Assembly (NCBI RefSeq): GCF_000308675.1 | Contig: NZ_BAGE01000031.1 | Span: 1-64,000 of the forward strand | DNA: 64,000 nt | Direction: 5' to 3' | DNA from: Nocardia paucivorans NBRC 100373 | GTDB taxonomy: Bacteria > Actinomycetota > Actinomycetes > Mycobacteriales > Mycobacteriaceae | Part shown: positions 54,328-62,602 of the stretch, in pieces | Position numbering within the stretch: the stretch's first letter is position 1 | Layout of the letters: every line of letters begins with the position of its first letter | Translations under genes and position numbers: made by a program | The notes under the pieces: generated by a model | What the model saw: the letters and a program-made list of their open reading frames with translations, nothing else | Databases searched by the model: none | Told to the model about the DNA's origin: nothing

Positions 54328-55812
54328 TCATGACCATTCCTCCTCGGACTCGGCGTCCGGTGTCCATTCCGGCGGTGGCCCGCCGTGGGTCCAGGGTGTT
54401 TCCTCGGGTTCGGGCAATTTGGTCGGGGCGAAGGACGCGTTGGGGGAAAACCGGGCGAAGCCGACCGAATCCCCCACCTCCGGGACGGTTCCGGGCGGTG
54501 GGGTGCGCCCCCGACCCATACCGCCGGACAGTTCCAACACGATCGTGTCGTCGTCGACGGCAACGACCTTCCCCTTCTGTTTGGGTCGTTCGATACTGTG
54601 CAGCTCCTCGTCCACCGCGGCCCGGAACGGGTCGGTGGTGCGAACCCGGACGAGCGGCCGCAGGACACTGCGTCCCTTGTCGGTGGTGCCGGTGCGGGTC
54701 GGGTCGCTGTCGAGGACCGTGCCCCGGAACGCCTCCCCGGTGAGTCGGTGTTCCAGCAGCACTCGCGGATCGTCGAAGGCCCGCTCGGCCTGGAAGGCGT
54801 CGAGCGCGCGTTCCCGATTGAGCAACCGCCGCACCGCCGATACCGCCGAATCCCGCCGCGCCTGCGGCACCCCCTCCGGAATGGAGGCCGCGAACCACGA
54901 GAACGCACCCCGGTCCTTGCTCCACCGCCGCTGCACGCTCGCGCCTTCCGGCAATGCCCGTAGCAGTTCCACCGCCCGCCACATGAGCCGCCAGGTCGGT
55001 TCGAGTTGGCCGCGCAGCGCGCGTTCCAGCCGCTCCACCGCGACGGTCACCGCCCGTTTGTCGCCGGCGTTGTCGTAGGCGGCGATCAGCGGGGCGAGTT
55101 CCTCGTTGTCGAAGCCGGGGTCGGTGGCGGGTCCGGCGGGCGGGGACCGCAGCGGGTCCTCGGCGAGCGTCGCCGCCTGTGGGCCGGTGAGCCCGTCGGG
55201 CGGATCGATCCAGCCGAGCAGCGCCGCCAGGTTCCCGTCCTCCAGGGACGACTGCCCCGATGCCCAGTGCGTCGCCAATACGGAGGTCATCGGCAGCAGG
55301 ACGTTCGAGCCGGGATGTTCGGCGCGTTCGGCGAACCAGGTGAGCCACCGCCCCAACAACGGCAGTGTTTCCGGCACCGCGTTCGGGCCGTCGGTGCGAT
55401 GGAACCGCACCGAACGTCCCAGCATGCGCAGGAATTCCACTCCGCCCGGGTTCGGCACCAACAGTTGCGGCGCGTCGCTGTAGAGCGGCCAGGTCTCCTC
55501 GGTCTTCTTCGTGACCGTCTCCTCGACCCGGGTGCATCGGGAGGCGATATACGGCAGCACCAGATCGGCCAGTTCCCCGATGAACCGCAACCGCAGCACC
55601 CGGTCGCGGGGCTGGGCCACGATGAGCACGGTGGCGTCGTCGGGCGCGGAGCCGACCATGATCGCCAGCGGCGCCGCCGCCTCCCCGGCCAGTCGCAGCG
55701 GCACCAGCACCAGCGGTCGCTGCGACAGGTGATAGTGCCGGAAATCCGCGAGCGGTTGCGCGCGTTGCGCCCGCACCGCCTCGACCCGGGCCAGCGCGGT
55801 GAGCACACTCAT
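54328..55812 (-). CDS. Large unknown protein with C-terminal beta-barrel-like segment
   Basis: A 494-residue protein without a recognised family. The N-terminal part has a beta-rich region (VLVPLRLAGEAAAPLAIMVG; DATVLIVAQPRDRVLRLRFI). A helical middle follows (about residues 120-370). The end (about 413-455) reads KGKVVAVDDDTIVLEL, PEVGDSVGFARF, which looks like the small beta-barrel that precedes SF1B cores in Upf1, IGHMBP2 and Dna2. An acidic, Pro/Trp-rich tail closes it. It overlaps the nuclease stop (ATGA) and precedes the helicase by 61 bases, so it may bridge the two. Confidence 0.6.
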   Translation of the reverse strand: MSVLTALARVEAVRAQRAQPLADFRHYHLSQRPLVLVPLRLAGEAAAPLAIMVGSAPDDATVLIVAQPRDRVLRLRFIGELADLVLPYIASRCTRVEETVTKKTEETWPLYSDAPQLLVPNPGGVEFLRMLGRSVRFHRTDGPNAVPETLPLLGRWLTWFAERAEHPGSNVLLPMTSVLATHWASGQSSLEDGNLAALLGWIDPPDGLTGPQAATLAEDPLRSPPAGPATDPGFDNEELAPLIAAYDNAGDKRAVTVAVERLERALRGQLEPTWRLMWRAVELLRALPEGASVQRRWSKDRGAFSWFAASIPEGVPQARRDSAVSAVRRLLNRERALDAFQAERAFDDPRVLLEHRLTGEAFRGTVLDSDPTRTGTTDKGRSVLRPLVRVRTTDPFRAAVDEELHSIERPKQKGKVVAVDDDTIVLELSGGMGRGRTPPPGTVPEVGDSVGFARFSPNASFAPTKLPEPEETPWTHGGPPPEWTPDAESEEEWS

Positions 55813-56897
55813 CCGGCGATCTCCACCCGCAGCCGGTGCGCGGTGCGCAGGACCTCGGCGATATCGGCGTGTTCGGGGCCCGGGGTCAATGATCCGTCGG
55901 CCAGGCCGAGCACGGTGTCGATATGGTCGATTCCGCCGAGATCGTCGCAGATACCGCGGCCGAGACTGTCCACCGATCCGCAGGCGCGGGCCTCGGCCCG
56001 GCACGCGAATGCCAGCTCGCACCCGGACATACAGTCCGGCGCGTACCGGGACGGAATGGCGGCGAGGGTTTCCGACAGCCGTTGCCCGGGTTCGAACGAA
56101 CCCCATTCCGGGACCAGGTCGATCAGTTCGCTGATGGCGGTGAGTCGCGACAGCTGTCGGGAGATCACCGCCAACTGTTTGCGCAGATCCACCAGCTCGG
56201 CCGTGGGGCGGTTGGTGAAGTCCTTGGCGCACACCAGGATCGCGTGATGCGACACCATCCGGTCGGGATCCTGGCCCAGTTCGCGCATCATCTCCCGCAG
56301 CGCCAACACATATACTGCCGACTGCCGCGCCGCCGCCGCGACCTGTGCCGGATCGGCCTGTCCGTCGACCACCGGGAACGATTTGATCTCCACCACGTGG
56401 AACTGCCCGTCGATCTGCAATGCCACCACATCCGGTTCCAGATACGCGGGTGCTCCGGCGATCTCCAAACGCAGCATCGGATGGTCGAAGAGGGTGCCCT
56501 CCCCGGCGGTGATCGCATGTCCCAGCAGTTGTTTGGTGCGCTGATACCGCACCGCGTTGCTCGTGTTCTCACCGACGGTCGCGAGATCGTGGTAGCCGAC
56601 CTCCGGAATGGTCAACCCCAGCTTTCCGCGCAGCAGCGCCAACAGTTCGGCGCAGCCGTTCTCCTTCACCATGGCCTCGAAGGCGTTACCGCGGGTGATG
56701 GCGAACGATGACTGGCCGAACTGTGGGGGATGGCCGAGCGCCCGCGCGATCGCCGCCTTGTCGACCGCCGCCGCGTCGAGCAGCGCGCGGCGGGCGCAGC
56801 CGGGATTCGCGGTCAGGGCCGCAATGGTGCGGGCATTGTGTCGGGTGGTCGGCGCCGCACCGCGTAGTCGGTCGAGTTGCGCCGCTAAAGTCGTCAT
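55809..56897 (-). CDS. Iron-sulphur PD-(D/E)XK nuclease (Cas4/AddB/Dna2-like)
   Basis: A 362-residue nuclease of the RecB family. The catalytic core is visible: Asp156 in YLEPDVVAL and Glu170-Ile-Lys172 in VVEIKSF, with Glu74 in GNAFE as the helix residue. Four cysteines in the iron-staple pattern, Cys34 in PGCARRALL and Cys289-x3-Cys293-x5-Cys299 near the C-terminus, should hold a 4Fe-4S cluster, as in Cas4, AddB and Dna2. It probably cuts single-stranded DNA ends. No cas genes are near. ATG 56897 overlaps the upstream stop. Second gene of the operon. Confidence 0.85.
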   Translation of the reverse strand: MTTLAAQLDRLRGAAPTTRHNARTIAALTANPGCARRALLDAAAVDKAAIARALGHPPQFGQSSFAITRGNAFEAMVKENGCAELLALLRGKLGLTIPEVGYHDLATVGENTSNAVRYQRTKQLLGHAITAGEGTLFDHPMLRLEIAGAPAYLEPDVVALQIDGQFHVVEIKSFPVVDGQADPAQVAAAARQSAVYVLALREMMRELGQDPDRMVSHHAILVCAKDFTNRPTAELVDLRKQLAVISRQLSRLTAISELIDLVPEWGSFEPGQRLSETLAAIPSRYAPDCMSGCELAFACRAEARACGSVDSLGRGICDDLGGIDHIDTVLGLADGSLTPGPEHADIAEVLRTAHRLRVEIAG

Positions 56898-57685
56898 ATC
56901 GCCTCGTTTCGTCGCCGGGCGGCCAGGCCGAGCCGGACACCGAACAATTGCGCGGCGGGTTCGTCGAGCTGGTCGGCCGCGCGTCGGGCGGCCTGTTCCC
57001 GCTGCTGTTGGTCTTCGTATCTGTGCACGTCGAGTTCGCGTTGCGCGGCCTCGATCACCGTGGCCGGATCGAGGTCGTCCATTCCGGTGGTGGCACCGGG
57101 AATGGACGAGGCCAACCGCCACAGCACCCGCCGGCCGGCGGGGGAGGGCTGCTCCGCGCCGGCCAGGTGGTCGGCCAGGCGGATGGCCGAGGTCAACAGG
57201 TCGACTCGGGGGCTCAATGGGCCCACCATACGTCGCGGCAGCGGCCAACTGCTCACCGCGAGCAGTCCCCGGGCCGGAGCGAGCAGGTCGGTGGTGAGGG
57301 CCGAGCAGATGTAGTAGGGACGGGAGTAGGGGGCGGCGCGAAAGGAACGTTCCTCGTCGCGGCGGAGGCTGGTGAGCCGGGCGGCCACGAGCGTTCCGGA
57401 GAAGAACGCCTCGTGCACCGCCAGCACCAGTTTCGGGGCCGAGGGGACCGAGAGCAGCGTCAGCGCGCGGTGTACATGTTCTCGGACCGGGACCACCGGT
57501 GGGGCCTGATCGGGTTCCGGTGGTTCCGGTTCGCCGAGGATGACGGCGTCCCAAGCGCTTTCCGTGCGACGGAGTTCGGCCCGGAGCCGACGCGCCGTGG
57601 TTCGGTCGCCGCCGGCGGCCGCGCGGCGGATTTCCGCGCGCAGGATGGCAATTCGTTCCTCCAGCTCTTCGGCCGCCTCCGTCAC
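56894..57685 (-). CDS. Unknown protein, first gene of the helicase-nuclease operon
   Basis: A 263-residue charged, mostly helical protein. It starts with an Arg/Glu-rich coiled-coil stretch (residues 1-45). It contains LTLLSVPSAPKLVLAVHEAF and YYICSALTTDLLAPARGLL in the middle and a helical Arg/Gln-rich C-terminus. No family is recognised. GTG 57685 is chosen because G/C bias at third positions begins there and a promoter lies seven bases upstream, which would make the message leaderless; longer frames to 57817 or 57907 run through low-bias sequence. Stop overlaps the nuclease ATG. Confidence 0.65.
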   Translation of the reverse strand: MTEAAEELEERIAILRAEIRRAAAGGDRTTARRLRAELRRTESAWDAVILGEPEPPEPDQAPPVVPVREHVHRALTLLSVPSAPKLVLAVHEAFFSGTLVAARLTSLRRDEERSFRAAPYSRPYYICSALTTDLLAPARGLLAVSSWPLPRRMVGPLSPRVDLLTSAIRLADHLAGAEQPSPAGRRVLWRLASSIPGATTGMDDLDPATVIEAAQRELDVHRYEDQQQREQAARRAADQLDEPAAQLFGVRLGLAARRRNEAI

Positions 57686-57692
57686 GGGAGTG

Positions 57693-57721
57693 AATGTAGA
57701 GCCATCTTCCAGCAAAGTCCA
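57693..57721 (-). promoter_or_regulatory. Probable promoter of the helicase-nuclease operon
   Basis: On the minus strand, TGGACT (plus 57716-57721), 17 bases, TACATT (plus 57693-57698). The GTG start is seven bases after the -10 element, the position expected for a transcript that begins at the start codon. Both hexamers match the sigma-A consensus at four of six positions. Confidence 0.5.
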
Positions 57722-57761
57722 GTAAATGCCAGTGAATACCGGATATTCCGGGACCGCCGCA

Positions 57762-58772
57762 TTACGAACCGGTTGGCGACACGTCGGGTTCGGGGACCGG
57801 ATTTCGACCCGAAACATCGGCGGATATCTCCACGTCCGGCGACATTCCGGCCCGGTTTTCGTGAGTCGTCCAAGGCTGTGCCGGGCGGCCGCGGGGCGGT
57901 CGATCACCGCGGCCGGCGGTGGCGATCAACACTCCCACCACCACGGCCGCGCCGCCGAGCAGTTCGGCGACACTCACGGTTTCGCCGAGTAGCGCATAGG
58001 CGGCGCTCATCCCCACCACCGGAACCAGCATGGAAAAGGGGGCGACAATACCGGCCGGATGGCGGGTCATCAGCCACGACCACGCCCCCGATCCCGCGAT
58101 CGTCCCGAACAGCACGGTGTAGGCGAGACCGAGCAATGCCGGGATCATGGTCGGTCGGTCCCAACCGGTGAGCGCGGCCCCGATCCGTTCGGGTCCCTCG
58201 ACCGCCAACGCGAGCGCGAGCATCGGCACCGGGGGCACCACCGACATCCACAATGTGAAATGAAGCGGGTTCGGCGCCTTGGCCCGCGCATTGCACAGAT
58301 TGCCCACCGCCCAGGAGAACGCACCCAGAAGTACCAGAAGGAACGGTGCCAGTGCGGCCGGTCCCTCGGCGCGCTGCCATCCCACCAGCGCCAATCCTGC
58401 GCAGGCGAGCAGTACCCCGGCGGCGGCCCGCGGACGCAACCGGTCGCGCAACAGCACCGCCCCCAGGATCACCGTGAACGGCGCCGAGGCCTGGAGCACC
58501 AGCGATGCGAGGCCCACCGGCATACCGGCCGCCAGGCCCCAGTAGAGGAACAGGAATTGCAATGTTCCGAATCCGAGCCCGTAACCGATCAGCCATTTCG
58601 TCTCGACCCGCGGGCGCGGCACCAACAGCACGGTCGGAATCGCGAGCACCACGAACCGCAGGGCGACCAGGAAAAACGGTGGGAACTGCCCGAGTGAGGC
58701 ATCGATGGCGATGAAGTTCAATCCCCACGAGACGGCGACGGCCGTGGCGAGGAGACGATGACGAGCGGGCAT
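57762..58772 (-). CDS. EamA-family transporter
   Basis: A 336-residue DMT-superfamily transporter with ten predicted helices in two EamA repeats. The first half contains ATAVAVSWGLNFIAIDASL and VLQASAPFTVILGAVLLRDR. The second contains FSMLVPVVGMSAAYALLGE. A Pro/Gly-rich tail of about 45 residues follows. Related proteins export amino acids or metabolites. ATG 58772 is the start. It is divergent from a LysR regulator, with an inverted repeat between. Confidence 0.88.
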   Translation of the reverse strand: MPARHRLLATAVAVSWGLNFIAIDASLGQFPPFFLVALRFVVLAIPTVLLVPRPRVETKWLIGYGLGFGTLQFLFLYWGLAAGMPVGLASLVLQASAPFTVILGAVLLRDRLRPRAAAGVLLACAGLALVGWQRAEGPAALAPFLLVLLGAFSWAVGNLCNARAKAPNPLHFTLWMSVVPPVPMLALALAVEGPERIGAALTGWDRPTMIPALLGLAYTVLFGTIAGSGAWSWLMTRHPAGIVAPFSMLVPVVGMSAAYALLGETVSVAELLGGAAVVVGVLIATAGRGDRPPRGRPAQPWTTHENRAGMSPDVEISADVSGRNPVPEPDVSPTGS

Positions 58773-58797
58773 ACCGCGATCTTGCGGACATCTATTG

Positions 58798-58822
58798 TGA
58801 AGGACAAGCAAAATATCCTTCA
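58798..58822. promoter_or_regulatory. Inverted repeat between the EamA and LysR genes
   Basis: TGAAGGA, 11 bases, TCCTTCA: perfect 7-bp arms in an A/T-rich stretch between the divergent genes. The position fits the binding site of the adjacent LysR-type regulator. Confidence 0.6.
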
Positions 58823-58843
58823 TCATCGTTGTAGGTTTCCTGA

Positions 58844-59740
58844 ATGGATCCGCGGTACCTGGAATTACTCCGTGAACTCGACGAACGCGGCAGTGTCACC
58901 GCCGTGGCCCGCGCCACTCACCGCACCCCCTCGGCGGTCTCACAGCAGTTGCGCAATGCCGAACGCGCTTTCGGCGCTTCGCTGGTCGAACCCGCGGGCC
59001 GGGGATTGCGGCTCACCGACGCGGGCCGCGTCCTTGCCGCCGCCGGCCGTGATCTCGCCGAGGTGATGGCCCGGGCCCAGGCCCGGTGGGACGATTTCCG
59101 TGGCGAACCCGCCGGAACCGTTGCCGTCGCGGCGCTTCCCAGCGCGGCGACCTTCCTGCTACCGGGTGTTTTCCGGGATCTGGCGGCGCTTCCCATCGAT
59201 ATCGTCTGCGCCGATTTCGATCTCGCCGAGGCGGAGTTCCCGCGTCTGGTGACCGACCACGACATCGTCATCGGCCACAGCCTCTCCCGTACCGTGCCGG
59301 ACGCCGCGGGTCTGATCACCGTCGAACTGGTCCGCGAACCCCTCGATATCGCGATGGCCGAACATCATCCGCTCGCCGCGCAATCGACGGTGACCGCCGC
59401 CGATCTGGCCGATCAACCGTGGATCGGTGTGCCGCTCGGCTATCCGTTCGACGCGGTGCGCCTGGCGGTCGAGGAGGCCGCCGGACGCCGCCTCGACATT
59501 CGGCAGCGCATCCGGGACAACCGGCTGGTCGAGGCGTTGATCGCCGATAGTGACCAGGTGGCCGTCCTCCCGCGCTTCACCACCCCGCACGGAAGCGGTG
59601 TCGTCCTACGGCCGCTGGCGGATTCGGCCATCGGACGCCATGTCTTCGCGATTCTGCGCCCGGATCGTGCCGAGCGTCGCGCGGTGCAGCGGGTGCTCGA
59701 CGCATTCGTTCGGGTGGGCGCGACCTTCGTCGGCGAATAG
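58844..59740 (+). CDS. LysR-family transcriptional regulator
   Basis: A 298-residue LysR-type regulator. The N-terminal helix-turn-helix contains GSVTAVARATHRTPSAVSQQ (about residues 16-35). The remainder is a periplasmic-binding-protein-like effector domain. Divergent from the EamA transporter, which is probably its target. The effector is unknown. ATG 58844 is the start. Confidence 0.9.
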   Translation: MDPRYLELLRELDERGSVTAVARATHRTPSAVSQQLRNAERAFGASLVEPAGRGLRLTDAGRVLAAAGRDLAEVMARAQARWDDFRGEPAGTVAVAALPSAATFLLPGVFRDLAALPIDIVCADFDLAEAEFPRLVTDHDIVIGHSLSRTVPDAAGLITVELVREPLDIAMAEHHPLAAQSTVTAADLADQPWIGVPLGYPFDAVRLAVEEAAGRRLDIRQRIRDNRLVEALIADSDQVAVLPRFTTPHGSGVVLRPLADSAIGRHVFAILRPDRAERRAVQRVLDAFVRVGATFVGE

Positions 59741-59929
59741 GGGGCGGGTGGGGAATTCGGCGCCACTGTATTTCGGTGCGTCCCGGGCCGGGGTGAATCC
59801 ACCCCTACCGCATATCGATGTTCCAGTATTTGTTGATCCACTGTGGATTGAACCGCTGAACAGCGGTACATTATTCGATGTGTAATCGGTCGCCGGGATG
59901 TATCGCACTCGGCCCCCCTAGGAGTCGCC

Positions 59930-60622
59930 ATGACCGGCATTCGTCGTCACCCCCGCGGAACCCGCCTGCTGTCTCGCGCGGTACTCGTCGCGGCATTGTC
60001 GTTGACCCCCGCCATCGCCGCGGGACACGCTCTGGCCGCGACCGCGCAAATGCAATCGATATCAGCGCAATCGGCACCGGCGCAATCGGTGCCGGCGCAA
60101 TCGGTGCCGGCGCAAGTGATATCGGATGGATCGTCGAGCGGAGCCGACGCCGGTGCTTCCGCCTCCGGGGCCGATTCCGGCGCGTCGAGTACCGGAACCG
60201 ATGCGGGAACGTCGAGTTCCGGCGTCGACGCCGGAGCCGCGGGCGCGGCCACGGATTCGGGTGTGGATCAGGGTTCGACATCCTCGGTGGGAACCACCGA
60301 TTCCGGTGTCACCGATTCGAACACCGGGGCGGACGGCGGGGTGAGCGCCCATATCCCGGATCATCCCGGCATCCCGGCGCCCGGCCCCGGCGATCCGGAC
60401 TACATCCCCACCTATCCTGGTGAACCCGGGCATCCGCTCTACCCCGGCTACCCGATCCCGAGCGGTGATTACTCCAACGACAGCCCTTCGGACCACGAGA
60501 CCGAGTCGGTCGTCACCCACCCGCGTCCGGCGGCGCCCCCGCCCGCGCCGCGCTGGTGCCCGTTGCCGGCGCCGACCGTGTTGGCGGCGGGGATCACCGT
60601 GCCGCCGGTGTGCATATGGTGA
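59930..60622 (+). CDS. Secreted low-complexity Ser/Gly/Asp- and Pro-rich protein
   Basis: A 230-residue precursor. A signal peptide ends near residue 37 (HALAATA). Then come three QS(A/V)PA pentapeptides, a long Ser/Gly/Ala/Asp/Thr-rich region (about 65-140), and a Pro/Tyr/Gly-rich region (PGDPDYIPTYPGEPGHPLYPGYP type). Two cysteines lie close to the C-terminus in RWCPLPAP and PPVCIW. ATG 59930 has TAGGAG upstream. It may be a cell-surface or matrix protein. No enzyme domain is seen. Confidence 0.7.
   Translation: MTGIRRHPRGTRLLSRAVLVAALSLTPAIAAGHALAATAQMQSISAQSAPAQSVPAQSVPAQVISDGSSSGADAGASASGADSGASSTGTDAGTSSSGVDAGAAGAATDSGVDQGSTSSVGTTDSGVTDSNTGADGGVSAHIPDHPGIPAPGPGDPDYIPTYPGEPGHPLYPGYPIPSGDYSNDSPSDHETESVVTHPRPAAPPPAPRWCPLPAPTVLAAGITVPPVCIW
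60065..60109 (+). repeat. Three 15-bp tandem repeats in the secreted-protein gene
   Basis: Three copies of a unit like GCGCAATCGGTGCCG encode the repeated pentapeptide. The first copy differs at two bases. Copy number could vary between strains. Confidence 0.85.
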
Positions 60623-60685
60623 TGCACCATCGGTGATATCGATCCCCGGTGAACATCATTTCGGACGCCGGGGGCGCGCGGGTCG

Positions 60686-61252
60686 TCAACGAGCGATGAC
60701 GCGCAATACGGCATCGACGGATTGATCGGCCAGTTCGTCGGACAACGGCAGGTGGCCGAACAGTGCGCGAAAGTAGATCGGCGCGGCCACCGTGTCGAGC
60801 ACGAAATCCAGGTCCATATCCGGATCGACCTCACCCCGCGCCATCGCCGAGCGCAAGGCCGCGGCGGTGGTGGCGCGGCGGGGTTCGAACACGGTGGTCA
60901 GCAACCGTTCGCGCAGGGTCGGGTCGTCGGCCAGATCCGCGACCAGCGCGGGTAACACCCGGTTCAGACAGGTATCGCGCAATGCCCGGACCAGGGCGCG
61001 CAGGGAGACCGTCAGATCGGCCCGCAGATCCCCGGTATCCGGTGTCGGCGTCACGCCGAGCAGATCGGCGACCACGTCGACCACCAGATGTCGTTTCGAC
61101 GGCCAGCGCCGGTAGATGGCCGGACGGTGCACGCCCGCCACGGCGGCGACCTGACCGATGGACAGGTCGGTGTATCCGTCCGTGTCGAGCAGTTGTCGGG
61201 CGGCGGCCAGAACGGCGGCGTCGATTCGCTCGTCCCGGGTGCGGCCGGCCAT
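60686..61252 (-). CDS. TetR-family transcriptional regulator
   Basis: A 188-residue TetR protein with a helix-turn-helix containing GQVAAVAGVHRPAIYRRWPS (about residues 33-52) and a TetR C-terminal domain of the 11-family type. ATG 61252 overlaps the stop of the VOC gene (TGATG), so it is cotranscribed with it and probably represses the pair. Confidence 0.88.
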   Translation of the reverse strand: MAGRTRDERIDAAVLAAARQLLDTDGYTDLSIGQVAAVAGVHRPAIYRRWPSKRHLVVDVVADLLGVTPTPDTGDLRADLTVSLRALVRALRDTCLNRVLPALVADLADDPTLRERLLTTVFEPRRATTAAALRSAMARGEVDPDMDLDFVLDTVAAPIYFRALFGHLPLSDELADQSVDAVLRVIAR

Positions 61253-61677
61253 CAGAACACCGGGCGCGGCATGAGCATGACCAGCCAACCATCGGGGTCC
61301 GGGAAGGCCAGGCCGCCGTGTTCGGCCCAGAACGGGTTGTCCACCGGCACCGGTTCCACGCCGTACTCGCCCAGCCGGCACACCGCGTCGTACATTCGCG
61401 CCTCGTCGGTGAAGTACAGCACCAGCAGGTTCTCCCCGCTGGGCGCGTCACCGGGACTGCCGTCGACGTGGTGGGTGAACTCCAGGTGATAGTCCGCGCC
61501 CGGCAGTCCCAGCATCACCCCGTCGTAGCCTGCGTGGTTTTCGAACCGGTACAGCTCGCGTAGGCCCAGTCCCTCCACGTAGAACCGCACCACCTCGTCG
61601 AGTCGATCGGTGGGACGGGCCACCCGCACCTGGGCCACCCGGAGCGTATCGGGCCAACTGTCACTCATAGTGGTCAT
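61252..61677 (-). CDS. VOC-family (glyoxalase-like) protein
   Basis: A 141-residue protein of the vicinal oxygen chelate fold: two beta-alpha-beta-beta-beta units. The first has VRVARPTDRLDEVVRFYVEGL, the second a C-terminal FPDPDGWLVMLMPRP. The usual metal ligands are only partly clear (Glu in HLEFTHH and the C-terminal segment). It could be a dioxygenase-like, resistance or lyase protein. ATG 61677 or 61668; neither has a ribosome site, so the message may be leaderless. Confidence 0.8.
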   Translation of the reverse strand: MTTMSDSWPDTLRVAQVRVARPTDRLDEVVRFYVEGLGLRELYRFENHAGYDGVMLGLPGADYHLEFTHHVDGSPGDAPSGENLLVLYFTDEARMYDAVCRLGEYGVEPVPVDNPFWAEHGGLAFPDPDGWLVMLMPRPVF

Positions 61678-61686
61678 ATGAAAACA

Positions 61687-61699
61687 GTACAGTACGTAC
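61687..61699. promoter_or_regulatory. GTAC-rich palindrome before the VOC-TetR operon
   Basis: Three GTAC units in 13 bases, GTACAGTACGTAC, immediately upstream of the VOC start. They form overlapping palindromes that would suit a TetR-type dimer. Binding by the adjacent regulator is inference. Confidence 0.45.
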
Positions 61700-61783
61700 C
61701 GAATCGAAATCGAGATCGGGTGATCGGTCGAAACCCGGCGTCGGGTCCGGCGCATATCGGCCGCGATGTGTTTGCATGACACC

Positions 61784-62296
61784 ATGACCAGTGCTGACCT
61801 GTTGGTGGACGCGTTCGGTCGGATCAGGGAAAACGTGCACGGCGCGGTCTCGGGGCTCACCCAGGAGGAGCTTGCGGCGCGCCTCGACCCCAAGGCCAAT
61901 TCGATCGCCTGGCTGGTGTGGCACCTGACCCGGGTCCAGGACGACCACATCGCCGACGTCGCCGCCACCGAACAGGCATGGACCGCGCAAGGATGGGTGC
62001 GACGCTTCGACCTACCGTTCGACGACGCGGACATCGGATACGGACACACCGCGGAGGAAGTCGCTCGGCTCGGTGACGCTCCGGCGGACCTGCTGCTCGA
62101 CTACCACGACGCCGTGCACGCCCGAACGGTCGACTACATCGCCGGACTCACCGACGCCGATCTGCCGCGCGTGGTCGACACCCGATGGGATCCACCGGTC
62201 ACCCTCGGAGTGCGGTTGATCAGCGTCATCGATGACGACACCCAGCATTGCGGTCAGGCCGCCTTCATTCGCGGGATACTGTTGCGCCGTCGCTGA
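61784..62296 (+). CDS. DinB/DUF664-family protein
   Basis: A 170-residue four-helix-bundle protein. The metal-binding histidines are in LVWHLTRVQDDHI (about residues 45-57) and DDTQHCGQA near 155. The family includes thiol-dependent transferases using mycothiol or bacillithiol. Actinobacteria such as Nocardia make mycothiol, so a role in detoxification is plausible but not shown. ATG 61784 is used; it is divergent from the VOC gene. Confidence 0.85.
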   Translation: MTSADLLVDAFGRIRENVHGAVSGLTQEELAARLDPKANSIAWLVWHLTRVQDDHIADVAATEQAWTAQGWVRRFDLPFDDADIGYGHTAEEVARLGDAPADLLLDYHDAVHARTVDYIAGLTDADLPRVVDTRWDPPVTLGVRLISVIDDDTQHCGQAAFIRGILLRRR

Positions 62297-62602
62297 CGGC
62301 GTGATCGACACCGGCGGTGAGCGGGGGCCACGGCCGATCCCCTGATTTCATCCGTGGACCGGCTCTCCATACCGATCGCAGGGCCACGGTCACCGTATGG
62401 TTCAACTCGGGAGTCGGGCCGGTCGGAAACGAGGGCTCGGTGGCATTCGCACCGGACAGCAGGAACACAGCAGGAACATCGATAACGGCAGGCCACCCGA
62501 GACCGGCAGGTATTCGGCGGTGCCGCGGGCGCGGGCGAAACCCGGTTCGGTGTTGTGGGTGTAGCCGAGGTCGGGACATCGGCACCTGTCGTCTCCGGTT
62601 TC
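62297..62602. other. Gene-free interval with a possible coding remnant
   Basis: Beyond the stop of the YbaB-like gene, the same frame continues on the minus strand for about 34 codons with strong G/C bias at third positions (YTHNTEPGFARARGTAEYLP). It then loses the bias. No start or family can be assigned. The rest of the interval shows nothing. Confidence 0.4.

Noticed and set aside
57686..57907. N-terminal extension of the first operon gene
   Set aside because: Poor third-position G/C bias, and a promoter lies inside it; an ATG at 57817 has a fair ribosome site but this is outweighed.
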